From positions 124,001 through 188,000 of the forward strand of contig CACYTP010000004.1 of NCBI GenBank assembly GCA_902777385.1: DNA of 64,000 bases, read 5' to 3'. How positions within the stretch are numbered: position 1 is the first letter of the stretch; each line of letters starts with the position of its first letter. Of this stretch, positions 1 through 7,325 are shown piece after piece. The position numbers were made by a program, and so were the translations under genes. The stretch is from an uncultured bacterium (GTDB lineage: Bacteria > Cyanobacteriota > Vampirovibrionia > Gastranaerophilales > Gastranaerophilaceae). Under the pieces are notes generated by a model. That model was not told where the DNA came from and did not search any database. It worked only from the letters and a program-made list of their open reading frames with translations.

Positions 1-360
1 TAAATCATCTTTAGTTGCCACGTGAGGTAATTTATAAGCTTCTTCAATATTTGTAACTGAAGCTATAACCTTGATAGACTTATAAGAGGATATAATATTA
101 TATAATTTATTTCTTATTTCATTTTTTTGTTCATAAGAGAGATGTTTCATACCGTTTTCATCACTGGTATTGTTAGGGGCAAAATACCTCCACTTAATTT
201 CGGAAGTAATTCCGTACTGTCTTTTTATTTCTCTAAGTTTAGAATATAAATCATGCCAGTGAATTTCAGGAATAATTACACCCCCTATTACGAAATACTT
301 AGAATGTTTTTTATTCTCTGGGACTATTGCCCCTGATTCATCTAAAAATAATAAATGCAT
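1..360 (-). CDS. DUF3800-family protein, N-terminal part, runs off the left edge
   Basis: This is an open frame of 120 codons with no stop before the window edge, so only the N-terminal part is visible. It opens with MHLLFLDESG, followed by YFVIGGVIIP and an IKWRYF segment. That is the DUF3800 pattern: an acidic DESG motif in the first strand, then a GG-V strand. DUF3800 proteins have been linked to abortive-infection and mobile-element cargo, and their chemistry is poorly defined. The gene points the same way as the Rep-like and integrase genes to its right and probably belongs to the same integrated element. The ATG at 360 is the only credible start seen. Family assignment is from motif recognition only. 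Confidence 0.7.
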   Translation of the reverse strand, partial: MHLLFLDESGAIVPENKKHSKYFVIGGVIIPEIHWHDLYSKLREIKRQYGITSEIKWRYFAPNNTSDENGMKHLSYEQKNEIRNKLYNIISSYKSIKVIASVTNIEEAYKLPHVATKDDL

Positions 361-407
361 GAATTCTACTCCTTACTATAATTCTATCATAAATTATACT
401 TTTTTTA

Positions 408-1475
408 TTAAATATTATTCTGAGCTTTTATATTATCCAAAATTTCTTTAATATATTCATTTTCATTTGTTTCCTGAAGATAGCTCAGCATTTTTTTATA
501 TTTATTATGCATATTATTCTCTTTAAAAACACTTTCTAATTTTTGAGCAATATCTAAGCCGTTATAATCTACCAGTATTTGTAAATAAACATTCGGCTTA
601 CGCTTTTGTTTTGGTGAAGTAGTTTTGAAAATTTTTAAAGTATAGTCTGTATAAAATTTATCCAGCATTTCATATAATTCACATTTATCAAGTAAATTAA
701 GGAAGTCTTTTAAATACAAATAATTTGTATGCTCAAAGCCGAAAAATTTACTAATTTCACATAACTTTTTACTGCTTTTTAAATGCCACTCTAATCTTAA
801 AATATTTAAACCGTTTAGTCTCAAAGTATTTGTACTTTTTTCATAATTTTGCTTAATTGCAGGAATTTTACACTCTTCATCGGATAATGTGTTTTTTAGG
901 ATAATTTCTGATAAGTGGTGAGTTTTTAATTCTTCAACCTTATCATAACATTTTAATTCTCTGTCTCCCACAGTATCTTTCTTTGTCAAATCTTTTGCTA
1001 CTGCAGAAATTGTTATGGTCTTGGTATAACATCCCGAATTTATAGATTTTACCTTGAATCCGTTGAAATATTTATAATTAAGAAAAGCTTCTAAATAATA
1101 ATAAATTTTTTTATTCATAAAAAAATTTTTAGTTAAATCGAGTATAGTTATCCTACAGGTTGACCGCAGTTCAAGTAAATTTTTATTTAAAAACAGCTCA
1201 TAAAACAAGTCCTTGATATGAATTTCTGCAGGCATGTCAAGGTTCGTATCTGTGTAATTTTTTAGCTCTAATATGGAATTATAATACCTTGTAGGTGTAA
1301 ACCAAAAATGGAGCATCCTACCTTTTTGGCTCAGCCAAACCATATATGAATTCTTAGCGTAATGTTTACTTAAAGTTGTTTCAATGTGTTTTTTTAACCC
1401 AAAAGCATATTCTTGACCTTTATCTTTTAACAAAAAATAACACTGTAATTTATCGATGAGTATGTTACCAAGCAT
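408..1475 (-). CDS. Rep-like protein (possible gene II/X-type replication initiator)
   Basis: This is a 355-residue protein. The middle (residues about 165-180) carries RELKCYDKVEELK and the region near 225-235 carries LNILRLEWHLK. The K-x-Y-D-K and R-x-E-x-x-L pairing resembles replication initiators of the filamentous-phage gene II/X type found on small mobile elements. No clear HUH nickase motif could be confirmed by eye, so the assignment is tentative. The start overlaps the end of the upstream gene by 11 bp and has a GAGGT ribosome site 7 nt upstream, so the two are translationally coupled. Position within an integrase-bearing element supports a replication or mobilisation role. It could equally be an unrelated element protein. 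Confidence 0.4.
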   Translation of the reverse strand: MLGNILIDKLQCYFLLKDKGQEYAFGLKKHIETTLSKHYAKNSYMVWLSQKGRMLHFWFTPTRYYNSILELKNYTDTNLDMPAEIHIKDLFYELFLNKNLLELRSTCRITILDLTKNFFMNKKIYYYLEAFLNYKYFNGFKVKSINSGCYTKTITISAVAKDLTKKDTVGDRELKCYDKVEELKTHHLSEIILKNTLSDEECKIPAIKQNYEKSTNTLRLNGLNILRLEWHLKSSKKLCEISKFFGFEHTNYLYLKDFLNLLDKCELYEMLDKFYTDYTLKIFKTTSPKQKRKPNVYLQILVDYNGLDIAQKLESVFKENNMHNKYKKMLSYLQETNENEYIKEILDNIKAQNNI

Positions 1476-2709
1476 AATAGTACCTCATTTCTGCTAAGAA
1501 CTCATCAAGTACAGATTTGGAAGGTTTCTTTAGTAACTTTCTTAACTTATTTACTTCACTTAAAATATTATCTCTCTGTCCTTTATGTACAAGGTACTTA
1601 CTTATAATTTCTTCTTGTAATTCAGGATGCAGTGCAATTAAGGTTACAACAGAAATTATTTCAGGAACATACCTTTTCCCTTTATACTGTTTTATATAGC
1701 TATTAAATTGCTTGTAATTTGATGTCTGTAATTGTTTCAAATTGCAATTGTCTAAGATTCCAGAAAGGCAAAAGAATAAGAAATTACGGATACAAGATAA
1801 TCCTGCATCATAAAGTTTGTTTATTCTTATAGAATATTTTGCATTCCAGCAAAATATTCTTCCTAAAGTTCTCTGTCCGCAGGCTCTTTTATATATAAAT
1901 TTTATGCAGTAAGGAGTGCTCCCCCTAACAATCCTGAATTTATTACTTATATTTTTATCTTTTGAATAATCTTCCTCATAATCCAAATTATCCCATCCAT
2001 ATTTTTCATAAGCTTCTTGGAGTATAATACTATTCTTTACTGTAAATTCAAGAGTCTGACTATCTGGAGTTTTCCCTATAACTAAATGTTTTTTATCCGC
2101 AGTATTTAAAGTTAGTAACTCTTCTACAAAAGCTCCATATAAAAAATCTGTTTCAATTTCAGTGTATGCCTCGAATCCTGTTATTATCCCTAAGTTTAGA
2201 TTATTATGTACAGAGCGGCAAAACCTTTCATATTCTGCTTTTTTAATATAAGGTTCTACAACAGAAAATATTAAAATCAGTATTGGAAAGTAGTAAAAAG
2301 CTGAAGCATATTCTAAAACTCTATCTTTAATGTATTCTTTGTCTTGGAGAGTACCTTTAAATATAGGTTTTGTATTAAAATTGTACAGCATATATGTATT
2401 TTTACTTATTTTAAAATTTACTACTGACCCTAATCCCTTATTTAAAAATAAAATAAAATCTTTAAGAATTTCTTTTTCAAAACCTGAATTTATTTTATTA
2501 TAAATTAATAACAGTCTTATAATTTTTCTTTTAAAGTTACTGCTATAAAAATTACTAACAACTTCTTTAACTTTAAAAGAAAAGAAATATTCCTTAATCT
2601 TTTTAATATTTACACTACTGTTAGGATATTTTTTTAAAATTATTTCAATATTTGTAAAATAAACAGAAAAAGAAAGACTATTATAAGTTGATTCAATTTC
2701 TTTTATCAT
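1465..2709 (-). CDS. Element-borne protein of unknown function
   Basis: This is a 414-residue protein that I do not recognise. It is rich in Lys, Ile, Phe and Tyr. Several hydrophobic stretches look like buried core rather than clear membrane helices, for example around residues 135-150 and 300-320. The start at 2709 was chosen over an in-frame ATG nine codons upstream because a perfect AGGAGG lies 4 nt before it. The C-terminus is basic and helical (KLRKLLKKPSK region). It overlaps the start of the Rep-like gene and lies downstream of the integrase gene on the same strand, so it is probably co-transcribed element cargo. Confidence 0.5.
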   Translation of the reverse strand: MIKEIESTYNSLSFSVYFTNIEIILKKYPNSSVNIKKIKEYFFSFKVKEVVSNFYSSNFKRKIIRLLLIYNKINSGFEKEILKDFILFLNKGLGSVVNFKISKNTYMLYNFNTKPIFKGTLQDKEYIKDRVLEYASAFYYFPILILIFSVVEPYIKKAEYERFCRSVHNNLNLGIITGFEAYTEIETDFLYGAFVEELLTLNTADKKHLVIGKTPDSQTLEFTVKNSIILQEAYEKYGWDNLDYEEDYSKDKNISNKFRIVRGSTPYCIKFIYKRACGQRTLGRIFCWNAKYSIRINKLYDAGLSCIRNFLFFCLSGILDNCNLKQLQTSNYKQFNSYIKQYKGKRYVPEIISVVTLIALHPELQEEIISKYLVHKGQRDNILSEVNKLRKLLKKPSKSVLDEFLAEMRYYYAW

Positions 2710-2807
2710 AAAACCTCCTATATTGTTATATTTCATGCAATTATTCTTAGCTTACTACTACTATTACTTATGTTATATATAAGGGTGGAATTACAGTTAA
2801 AGGTTTT

Positions 2808-3797
2808 TTAATACGCCTCTAGCTTACTCATAGCAGCAATTTTATATTCTTCGGTGGTATGCAAGTACCGTAATGTAGTTTTTATGTCCTTGTGTCCGAG
2901 AATTTCCTTAATTGTTACAATGTCAACTCCCAGTTCATTTAATCTTGAAGCTGTCGTGTGGCGTAGCTTGTGAAAAGTAATGTGGGGTATTCCTGCTTTC
3001 AAAACTGTTCTGCCAAAAGTAGTTTTGATATCCAGATATTTCCCCCTTGTTACAGGAGATGTAAAGACGTATTCACTTTCATGGAGTATTTCCGTTAATA
3101 CTTTTTTTACTTTATTTATTAGGGGAATCTTTCGGGGTTCGTTATTTTTGGTTTCTCGTACATATATGTATGGGTTCTTATTCCTTAAGAATACATCTTC
3201 CCATTTCAAATTCAATAATTCATTTGTCCTTAAGCCAGTGTATATAGCCACAATAATCATATTTTTCATTATAGGATTTGCAACCTCCAATAATTTAACT
3301 TCTTCATCCTTCATTAAAAAACGCTCTTCGGGATTTTTTATTCGGAGCTTTTTTAATTTAACACATGGATTTTCTTTTAATTTTCCATTTTCAACTGCTA
3401 AAGAAAAAATTCGTCTTATAATGTCAAGTTCCCTGTTAATACTTGAATTTTTAACTTTGCCTTTTCTAGAAGAAATATATTTATCAAAGTCCTGAAGTTT
3501 TATCAGATTTGCCTCTTTGTTACCTATAAGCTTAATAAATTTATCAATTACATAGTCAAATTCATCAGGGCGAGAACAATGAGTTTTCCTGTAAAGCTTA
3601 TAGTCCTTGTTAAGTTCTGCAAGATAAATTTTTCGCATTTTTAGTGGTGCTTGACCATTATTTACGGAAACTCTTAAATCTGCAGCTTTAAGAATAACTT
3701 CTTTCTCACTTGAATTTTTAAAAGACCGATGGTAGCGTTTACCATCAATCATAATATTAAATTCCCAGTGTCCAGCTTTATTTTTCTTTATCTTCAT
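2808..3797 (-). CDS. Tyrosine recombinase / integrase
   Basis: This is a 329-residue phage-type integrase. It has an N-terminal arm-binding region (about residues 1-60), a SAM-like core-binding domain (about 60-150) and a C-terminal catalytic domain. The visible catalytic residues are Arg in TGLRTNELLNL, a Lys in the beta-hairpin, the HKLRHTTA box giving His and Arg, a second His in LGHKDI, and the nucleophile Tyr in TTLRYLH. Length is normal for the family. Its ATG directly abuts the stop codon of the small excisionase-like gene, so the two form an operon. It presumably integrates its element at the adjacent tRNA-Pro, since the element lies on the 3' side of that tRNA. Confidence 0.93.
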   Translation of the reverse strand: MKIKKNKAGHWEFNIMIDGKRYHRSFKNSSEKEVILKAADLRVSVNNGQAPLKMRKIYLAELNKDYKLYRKTHCSRPDEFDYVIDKFIKLIGNKEANLIKLQDFDKYISSRKGKVKNSSINRELDIIRRIFSLAVENGKLKENPCVKLKKLRIKNPEERFLMKDEEVKLLEVANPIMKNMIIVAIYTGLRTNELLNLKWEDVFLRNKNPYIYVRETKNNEPRKIPLINKVKKVLTEILHESEYVFTSPVTRGKYLDIKTTFGRTVLKAGIPHITFHKLRHTTASRLNELGVDIVTIKEILGHKDIKTTLRYLHTTEEYKIAAMSKLEAY

Positions 3798-3983
3798 TTA
3801 TTCACCTAATATGACTTCTTTTGAAAATAAAAATTTCATTAATTCTTCTTTAAGGAACCTGTACTGAGTACCTACTTTTGTGCATACATTTTTAGGATAA
3901 TATTCTTCTTTTGCTTGTCTCTGTACAGTTCTTTTATCAATTCTTAACATTTTTGCAACTTCTTCCGTTGTTATAATAGTCAT
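3798..3983 (-). CDS. Small helix-turn-helix DNA-binding protein (excisionase-like)
   Basis: This is a 61-residue protein with one winged-helix/MerR-like HTH. TTEEVAKMLRIDKRTVQRQAKEE reads as a helix-turn-helix, followed by YPKNVC and a YRFLKEELMKFL helix, as in the excisionase-type HTH_17 family. Such proteins bind next to the integrase gene and bias recombination toward excision or regulate it. It abuts the integrase start with no gap and is divergent from the XRE regulator across a region holding two operator-like palindromes. Either excisionase or integrase regulator would fit. Confidence 0.75.
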   Translation of the reverse strand: MTIITTEEVAKMLRIDKRTVQRQAKEEYYPKNVCTKVGTQYRFLKEELMKFLFSKEVILGE

Positions 3984-3999
3984 CTAATACTACCTTTCT

Positions 4000-4013
4000 A
4001 CGAATTATTTCGT
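4000..4013. promoter_or_regulatory. Operator-like palindrome 1 (ACGA-N6-TCGT)
   Basis: The sequence ACGAATTATTTCGT is a near-perfect dyad between the divergent excisionase-like and XRE genes. The same ACGA-N6-TCGT spacing occurs again at 4056-4069, and both are preceded by CT. This is probably the binding site of the adjacent XRE regulator. The binding partner is inferred from position. Confidence 0.5.
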
Positions 4014-4055
4014 TATATTAATATATTAGCATAGAAAACAAAATGTGTCAAATCT

Positions 4056-4069
4056 ACGAAACAAGTCGT
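4056..4069. promoter_or_regulatory. Operator-like palindrome 2 (ACGA-N6-TCGT)
   Basis: ACGAAACAAGTCGT repeats the half-sites of the palindrome at 4000-4013 with identical 6-bp spacing, 56 bp away. It lies just upstream of the -35 box of the XRE gene, where a bound regulator could control both divergent promoters. Confidence 0.5.
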
Positions 4070-4083
4070 CATAAGCATACATG

Positions 4084-4112
4084 TTGACAGAATTAAAAAA
4101 TAAAGCAATAAT
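4084..4112 (+). promoter_or_regulatory. Sigma-70-type promoter of the XRE gene
   Basis: TTGACA at 4084-4089 is separated by 17 bp from AATAAT at 4107-4112. It lies 32 bp before the XRE start codon and immediately downstream of the second operator-like palindrome. Confidence 0.65.
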
Positions 4113-4144
4113 AAGTATGTGTAGTACTGTAGAGGGTTTAAATC

Positions 4145-4612
4145 ATGGATAGAAAAACTGCAAAAAGGACAATTATGAACATGGTAGCAGACGCGGGCTA
4201 TCCTATGGCTTCGGAAACGGAAGCTATTGAAAAGCTTATACTAAAAAAGCTGGGAACATATATTGCTACACAGAGAAAGCAGAAAGGTATTACTCAAAAG
4301 GAGTTAAATAACCTTTCCTCTGTCAGCTTGGCTGTTATTGCAGATCTCGAAAATGGAAAGAGTATGCCGAGAGTAGAGACCCTAATAAGATTGGCTATTG
4401 CTTTGAAAATTAATGTGAATGATATTTTTGAGACTATGAAGTGTGATACGAACAATGCTTTAATGAAGCCAATTAAAGCAAAAAGCTCTCGTGATTCTGA
4501 ATTAGCTTCAGCCATTGCAGGTTTTGGCTATGAGAAAAATATGGTAAATGAAATTATGGATTTTATCAGTTTTATCGAGTATAAGTACAAAAAGAACAAT
4601 TCACGACATTAA
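4145..4612 (+). CDS. XRE-family (Cro/CI-type) transcriptional regulator
   Basis: This is a 155-residue protein. Residues about 35-95 form an HTH_3 domain: the segments IATQRKQKGITQKELNN, VIADLENGKSMPRVETL and LAIALKINVNDIFE match the five-helix XRE fold. An N-terminal extension of about 35 residues and a C-terminal helical tail flank it. It is divergent from the integrase/excisionase operon and transcribed toward tRNA-Pro, the usual place for the repressor of an integrative element. The two ACGA-N6-TCGT palindromes upstream are candidate operators. Specific DNA targets are not known. Confidence 0.85.
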   Translation: MDRKTAKRTIMNMVADAGYPMASETEAIEKLILKKLGTYIATQRKQKGITQKELNNLSSVSLAVIADLENGKSMPRVETLIRLAIALKINVNDIFETMKCDTNNALMKPIKAKSSRDSELASAIAGFGYEKNMVNEIMDFISFIEYKYKKNNSRH

Positions 4613-4636
4613 AATACTATTACGACAAAAACTGCA

Positions 4637-4660
4637 ATTACACAAAAAATTACACAAAAA
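4637..4660. repeat. Two abutting 12-bp direct repeats near the element end
   Basis: ATTACACAAAAA occurs at 4637-4648 and again at 4649-4660 with no gap. The pair lies between the last element gene and tRNA-Pro. Short tandem repeats close to the junction are typical arm-type integrase sites, so that is the likely role. This is inference from position. Confidence 0.5.
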
Positions 4661-4667
4661 CATAAAT

Positions 4668-4698
4668 AAAGGACTTCAGTAAATCTCTGAAGTCCTTT
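4668..4698. terminator. Bidirectional rho-independent terminator between XRE gene and tRNA-Pro
   Basis: This is a perfect 12-bp stem, AAAGGACTTCAG / CTGAAGTCCTTT, around a 7-nt loop. T-rich sequence follows on both strands. It can end tRNA-Pro transcription on the minus strand and XRE transcription on the plus strand. Confidence 0.8.
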
Positions 4699-4706
4699 AT
4701 TTTAAA

Positions 4707-4783
4707 TGGTCGGGATGACACGATTTGAACGTGCGACCCCCTCGTCCCAAGCGAGGTGCGCTACCAAGCTGCGCCACATCCCG
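4707..4783 (-). tRNA. tRNA-Pro (TGG)
   Basis: This folds as a full cloverleaf on the minus strand. Acceptor CGGGATG pairs with CATCCCG, the D-stem is GCGC/GCGC, the anticodon stem CCTCG/CGAGG encloses CTTGGGA (anticodon TGG), and the T-loop is TTCAAAT. The 3' CCA is encoded. A mobile element lies immediately beyond the 3' end, which makes this its likely attachment site. A truncated copy of the tRNA 5' end lies 126 bp upstream. Confidence 0.95.
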
Positions 4784-4909
4784 TCGAAGCACTCGGTTAT
4801 ACCGAGATTTTATATTTATTTGTCAATTGTACCGTGCGGCTCGGTGTTTCCTCTCCTCGGAAGATACTTAATCTTCCTCGTCGGCAGAGTCAAGCTGCAC
4901 CACATCCCG
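4784..4909 (-). repeat. 126-bp pseudo-tRNA unit upstream of tRNA-Pro
   Basis: Read on the minus strand, the unit starts with a 19-nt copy of the tRNA-Pro 5' end (4909-4891, one mismatch, C to T in the D-stem). A 44-nt hairpin insert follows (4890-4847). The sequence then resumes at CAC, as at the start of the anticodon arm, diverges, and reaches a TTGACA box at 4826-4821 that probably drives the real tRNA. The 3' half of the tRNA is missing. The offset to the real tRNA is exactly 126 bp, the same period as the units upstream of tRNA-Thr(GGT) at 39644-39895. Confidence 0.75.
4847..4890 (-). ncRNA. 44-nt hairpin module inside the pseudo-tRNA-Pro unit
   Basis: Layout on the minus strand: ACTCTGCCGA, a stem with core GGAAGAT/ATCTTCC around loop TAAGT, then GAGAGGAAA. 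CTCT can pair with AGAG to close the module. The module has the same length and fixed flanks as the two at the tRNA-Thr locus, but a different, compensated stem. Expression is plausible because a consensus promoter lies upstream at 4943-4971. The function is unknown. Confidence 0.45.
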
Positions 4910-4942
4910 TCGAAAAAATTTTTCAACACAGGGTACTTAAAA

Positions 4943-4971
4943 ATTCTATTTTAAAAATAAATCAAAGTCAA
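4943..4971 (-). promoter_or_regulatory. Consensus promoter upstream of the pseudo-tRNA-Pro unit
   Basis: On the minus strand TTGACT (4971-4966) is separated by exactly 17 bp from TAGAAT (4948-4943). Transcription would start about 25 nt before the tRNA-5'-end copy and read through the hairpin module toward tRNA-Pro. Confidence 0.6.
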
Positions 4972-5098
4972 GTATTTATTTTATACGGTTTTCTTAAAAC
5001 TGTTTCCTTTACAAAGATTTACTATTTCTTGACTGCCCTATGCTTTTATAATACCGTTTATATTATACGAGTTATAAATTAGAGAGAGGATTAGGGAA

Positions 5099-6187
5099 TT
5101 GGATTTCGTTAGTTTAACAATACATTTTTTGAAAATATTAGCTTCTTATGTTGGTAGTTATGGCGTCGCCATTATAATTTTGACTTTGATAATGAGAGCT
5201 GCTATGTGGCCTTTAAATGTTTCACAACAGAGAAACATGAGAGCTATGCAAACATTACAGCCAAAATTAAAAGCAATTCAAGAAAGATATAAAAACAATC
5301 CACAGCTGATGCAACAGAAAATGATGGAGTTCTATAAAGAACACAAATTCAATCCTATGGGCGGCTGCCTTCCTTTATTAATCCAAATGCCGATATTCAT
5401 TCTTTTATATACATCTTTGATGAGTCCTCAATTTATACAGGTTGCAGGAGATTCAAGGTTTCTGTTTATTAACAGACTCGATACAACTCTAAGAGCAAAC
5501 ATAGGAGTATCAAATGACGGGAAACTTGGTGTTTCTAAGCTTGATTCTTTTGCACCGGGTAAAACGGCACGGGTATTTATCGGAGATGAAGTCATTGAAA
5601 ACGTAAAAATTAAAGATGCAAAAAAGGCTCTTGAAGTTCAGGGTGAGATTATTCCCGGTGAAAACATGGATTTGAAATTAAGTCTTGATCATCTTGATTT
5701 GAGATTCTCTCAACTCGAAAAAATTACCAAGGCTGAATTAAGTATTACCGACCTTAGCACTAAGGAAACAGAAAATATTACATTTAACCGTGAGGGCGGA
5801 CTTTTGGCAGCATCAATACCTACAGTACCGGCAAACAGGACATGGCACTGGGATGTACTTGCTTTAATTGCAATTTTCGGTATTACAATGTGGCTATCGC
5901 AAAAGCTCATGATGTCAATGAATAACAAGGGCGTTGCTGCTAACGCAGATCCTACACAACAAGCTATTCAAAAATCAATGGGAACATTCATGCCTATAAT
6001 GATTATGGCAACGTTTATAATGATTCCTATTCCTGCCGGAGTATTTATTTACCTGATTGTAAGTAATATTGTTCAGGTTATTCAAACGGTTGTTGTAGGC
6101 AAACAAATTGAAAAGGAAGAAGCTATGAAAAAAGCTGCCGTAAGTGATATAGATTTGGCAAATGCCAAAAATGTTACGAAAGAATAA
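5099..6187 (+). CDS. yidC: Membrane protein insertase YidC
   Basis: This is a 362-residue Oxa1/YidC/Alb3 insertase that places proteins in the inner membrane, alone or with Sec. A first membrane helix at about residues 15-36 carries the groove Arg (R33, LIMRAAMWPLN). A cytoplasmic helical hairpin follows, then the signature NPMGGCLPLLIQMPIFILLY around residues 85-105, a helix at about 250-270 and two at about 295-335. Between the second and third helices lies a roughly 140-residue soluble insertion, as I recall from cyanobacterial YidC. The start is TTG at 5099, preceded by GAGAGAGGA; no better start was seen. queA follows 7 bp downstream. Confidence 0.93.
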   Translation: MDFVSLTIHFLKILASYVGSYGVAIIILTLIMRAAMWPLNVSQQRNMRAMQTLQPKLKAIQERYKNNPQLMQQKMMEFYKEHKFNPMGGCLPLLIQMPIFILLYTSLMSPQFIQVAGDSRFLFINRLDTTLRANIGVSNDGKLGVSKLDSFAPGKTARVFIGDEVIENVKIKDAKKALEVQGEIIPGENMDLKLSLDHLDLRFSQLEKITKAELSITDLSTKETENITFNREGGLLAASIPTVPANRTWHWDVLALIAIFGITMWLSQKLMMSMNNKGVAANADPTQQAIQKSMGTFMPIMIMATFIMIPIPAGVFIYLIVSNIVQVIQTVVVGKQIEKEEAMKKAAVSDIDLANAKNVTKE

Positions 6188-6194
6188 TACTCAA

Positions 6195-7244
6195 ATGCTT
6201 ATTTCAGAATATGATTATAATTTACCTGAAGAGTTAATCGCCCAATTACCGGCAGATAAAAGACAAAATTCCAGAATGCTTGTTCTTGACAAAGCTGCAA
6301 AAACAATTGAACATAAGCATTTTTACGATATTGTTGACTTAATAGATAACGATTCTGTTCTGGTATTAAATAATACAAAAGTTTTACCTGCAAGATTATA
6401 TGGAATAAAAGAAGAAACAGGGGCTAAAATAGAAGTATTACTGCTAAAAAATACAGAAAAGGAATCTGTTTGGCAATGTCTTATAAAACCGTCAAAAAGA
6501 GTAAAAAGCGGAACAGTAGTAACAATAAGTGATGAATTATCCGTAAAAGTTATAAAACCACTTGAAGATGTGGGAGAATGGCTTGTAGAATTAATATATG
6601 AGGGGAATTTACTTGAGGCTTTGCACAGGAATGGAAATATTCCACTGCCTCCATACATTGAAAGAAAACTTCAGAACGAAGATTTGAAAAAACTTGATTT
6701 TGAAAGATATCAAACAGTTTATGCAAAAGATGAAGGTTCTGTTGCAGCACCTACCGCAGGATTACATTTTACGGAAGAAATTTTGGAAAAACTGAAAAAT
6801 AAGGGTGTGGATATAATATATGTTACGCTGAATGTCGGTATGGGAACCTTCAGACCGGTAAAGTGCGAAAGAGTAGAAGACCATATAATGCACTCAGAAA
6901 GCTTTGAAATAACGCAGGAAGCTGCCGATAAAATAAATAAAGCAAAAAAAGAGGGCAAAAATATTATTGCAGTCGGTACAACTTCGGTTAGAACACTTGA
7001 AACCGTGTATAATAAATACGGTTGCATAAAGGCTTGTCAGGACAGTTCAAAACTGTTTATTTATCCCCCTTATGAATTTAAAGTAGTAGATAAACTTATT
7101 ACCAATTTTCACCTTCCAAAATCAACACTGCTAATGCTGGTTAGTGCGTTTGCAGGAAAAGATTTTATATTTGAAGCTTACGAACAGGCTATAACTAACA
7201 AATACCGTTTCTTTAGTTATGGTGACTGTATGTTTATTAAATAA
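6195..7244 (+). CDS. queA: S-adenosylmethionine:tRNA ribosyltransferase-isomerase
   Basis: QueA transfers the ribosyl moiety of SAM to preQ1 in the wobble position of GUN-anticodon tRNAs, giving epoxyqueuosine. The protein begins LISEYDYNLPEELIAQLPADKR, with the family's typical PEELIAQ-P segment, and carries GTFRPVK and APTAGLHFTEE plus TNFHLPKSTLLMLVSAFAG near the C-terminus. Length (349 residues) is normal. The ATG at 6195 was chosen because it matches the family N-terminus; an earlier in-frame ATG at 6171 would overlap yidC and add eight unlikely residues. It is 7 bp after yidC and probably co-transcribed. Confidence 0.93.
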   Translation: MLISEYDYNLPEELIAQLPADKRQNSRMLVLDKAAKTIEHKHFYDIVDLIDNDSVLVLNNTKVLPARLYGIKEETGAKIEVLLLKNTEKESVWQCLIKPSKRVKSGTVVTISDELSVKVIKPLEDVGEWLVELIYEGNLLEALHRNGNIPLPPYIERKLQNEDLKKLDFERYQTVYAKDEGSVAAPTAGLHFTEEILEKLKNKGVDIIYVTLNVGMGTFRPVKCERVEDHIMHSESFEITQEAADKINKAKKEGKNIIAVGTTSVRTLETVYNKYGCIKACQDSSKLFIYPPYEFKVVDKLITNFHLPKSTLLMLVSAFAGKDFIFEAYEQAITNKYRFFSYGDCMFIK

Positions 7245-7273
7245 ATTAAAAGCCTTATTATTAGCAATTGATA

Positions 7274-7302
7274 TTGTAAATACCCCAAAAAAATGCTATA
7301 AT
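7274..7302 (+). promoter_or_regulatory. Promoter of the M49-like peptidase gene
   Basis: TTGTAA at 7274-7279 is separated by 17 bp from a perfect TATAAT at 7297-7302. An AAAGGAG ribosome site and the start codon follow. Confidence 0.65.
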
Positions 7303-7325
7303 CCTTTTGGAAAAGGAGCTTTATT

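Noticed and set aside
2980-3495. 171-residue plus-strand frame opposite the integrase gene
   Set aside because: The integrase on the other strand has full catalytic motifs. The plus frame lacks a ribosome site and any recognisable domain.
4784-4909. T-box riboswitch or group I intron in the pseudo-tRNA units
   Set aside because: There is no downstream aminoacyl-tRNA synthetase or amino-acid gene, no T-box sequence, and the 44-nt insert is far too short for a group I intron core. The tRNA 3' half is absent.
4706-5082. Two overlapping plus-strand reading frames across tRNA-Pro and its pseudo-unit
   Set aside because: They are antisense readings of the tRNA and its duplicate (GMTRFERAT-type products), a common false gene. 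No ribosome site.
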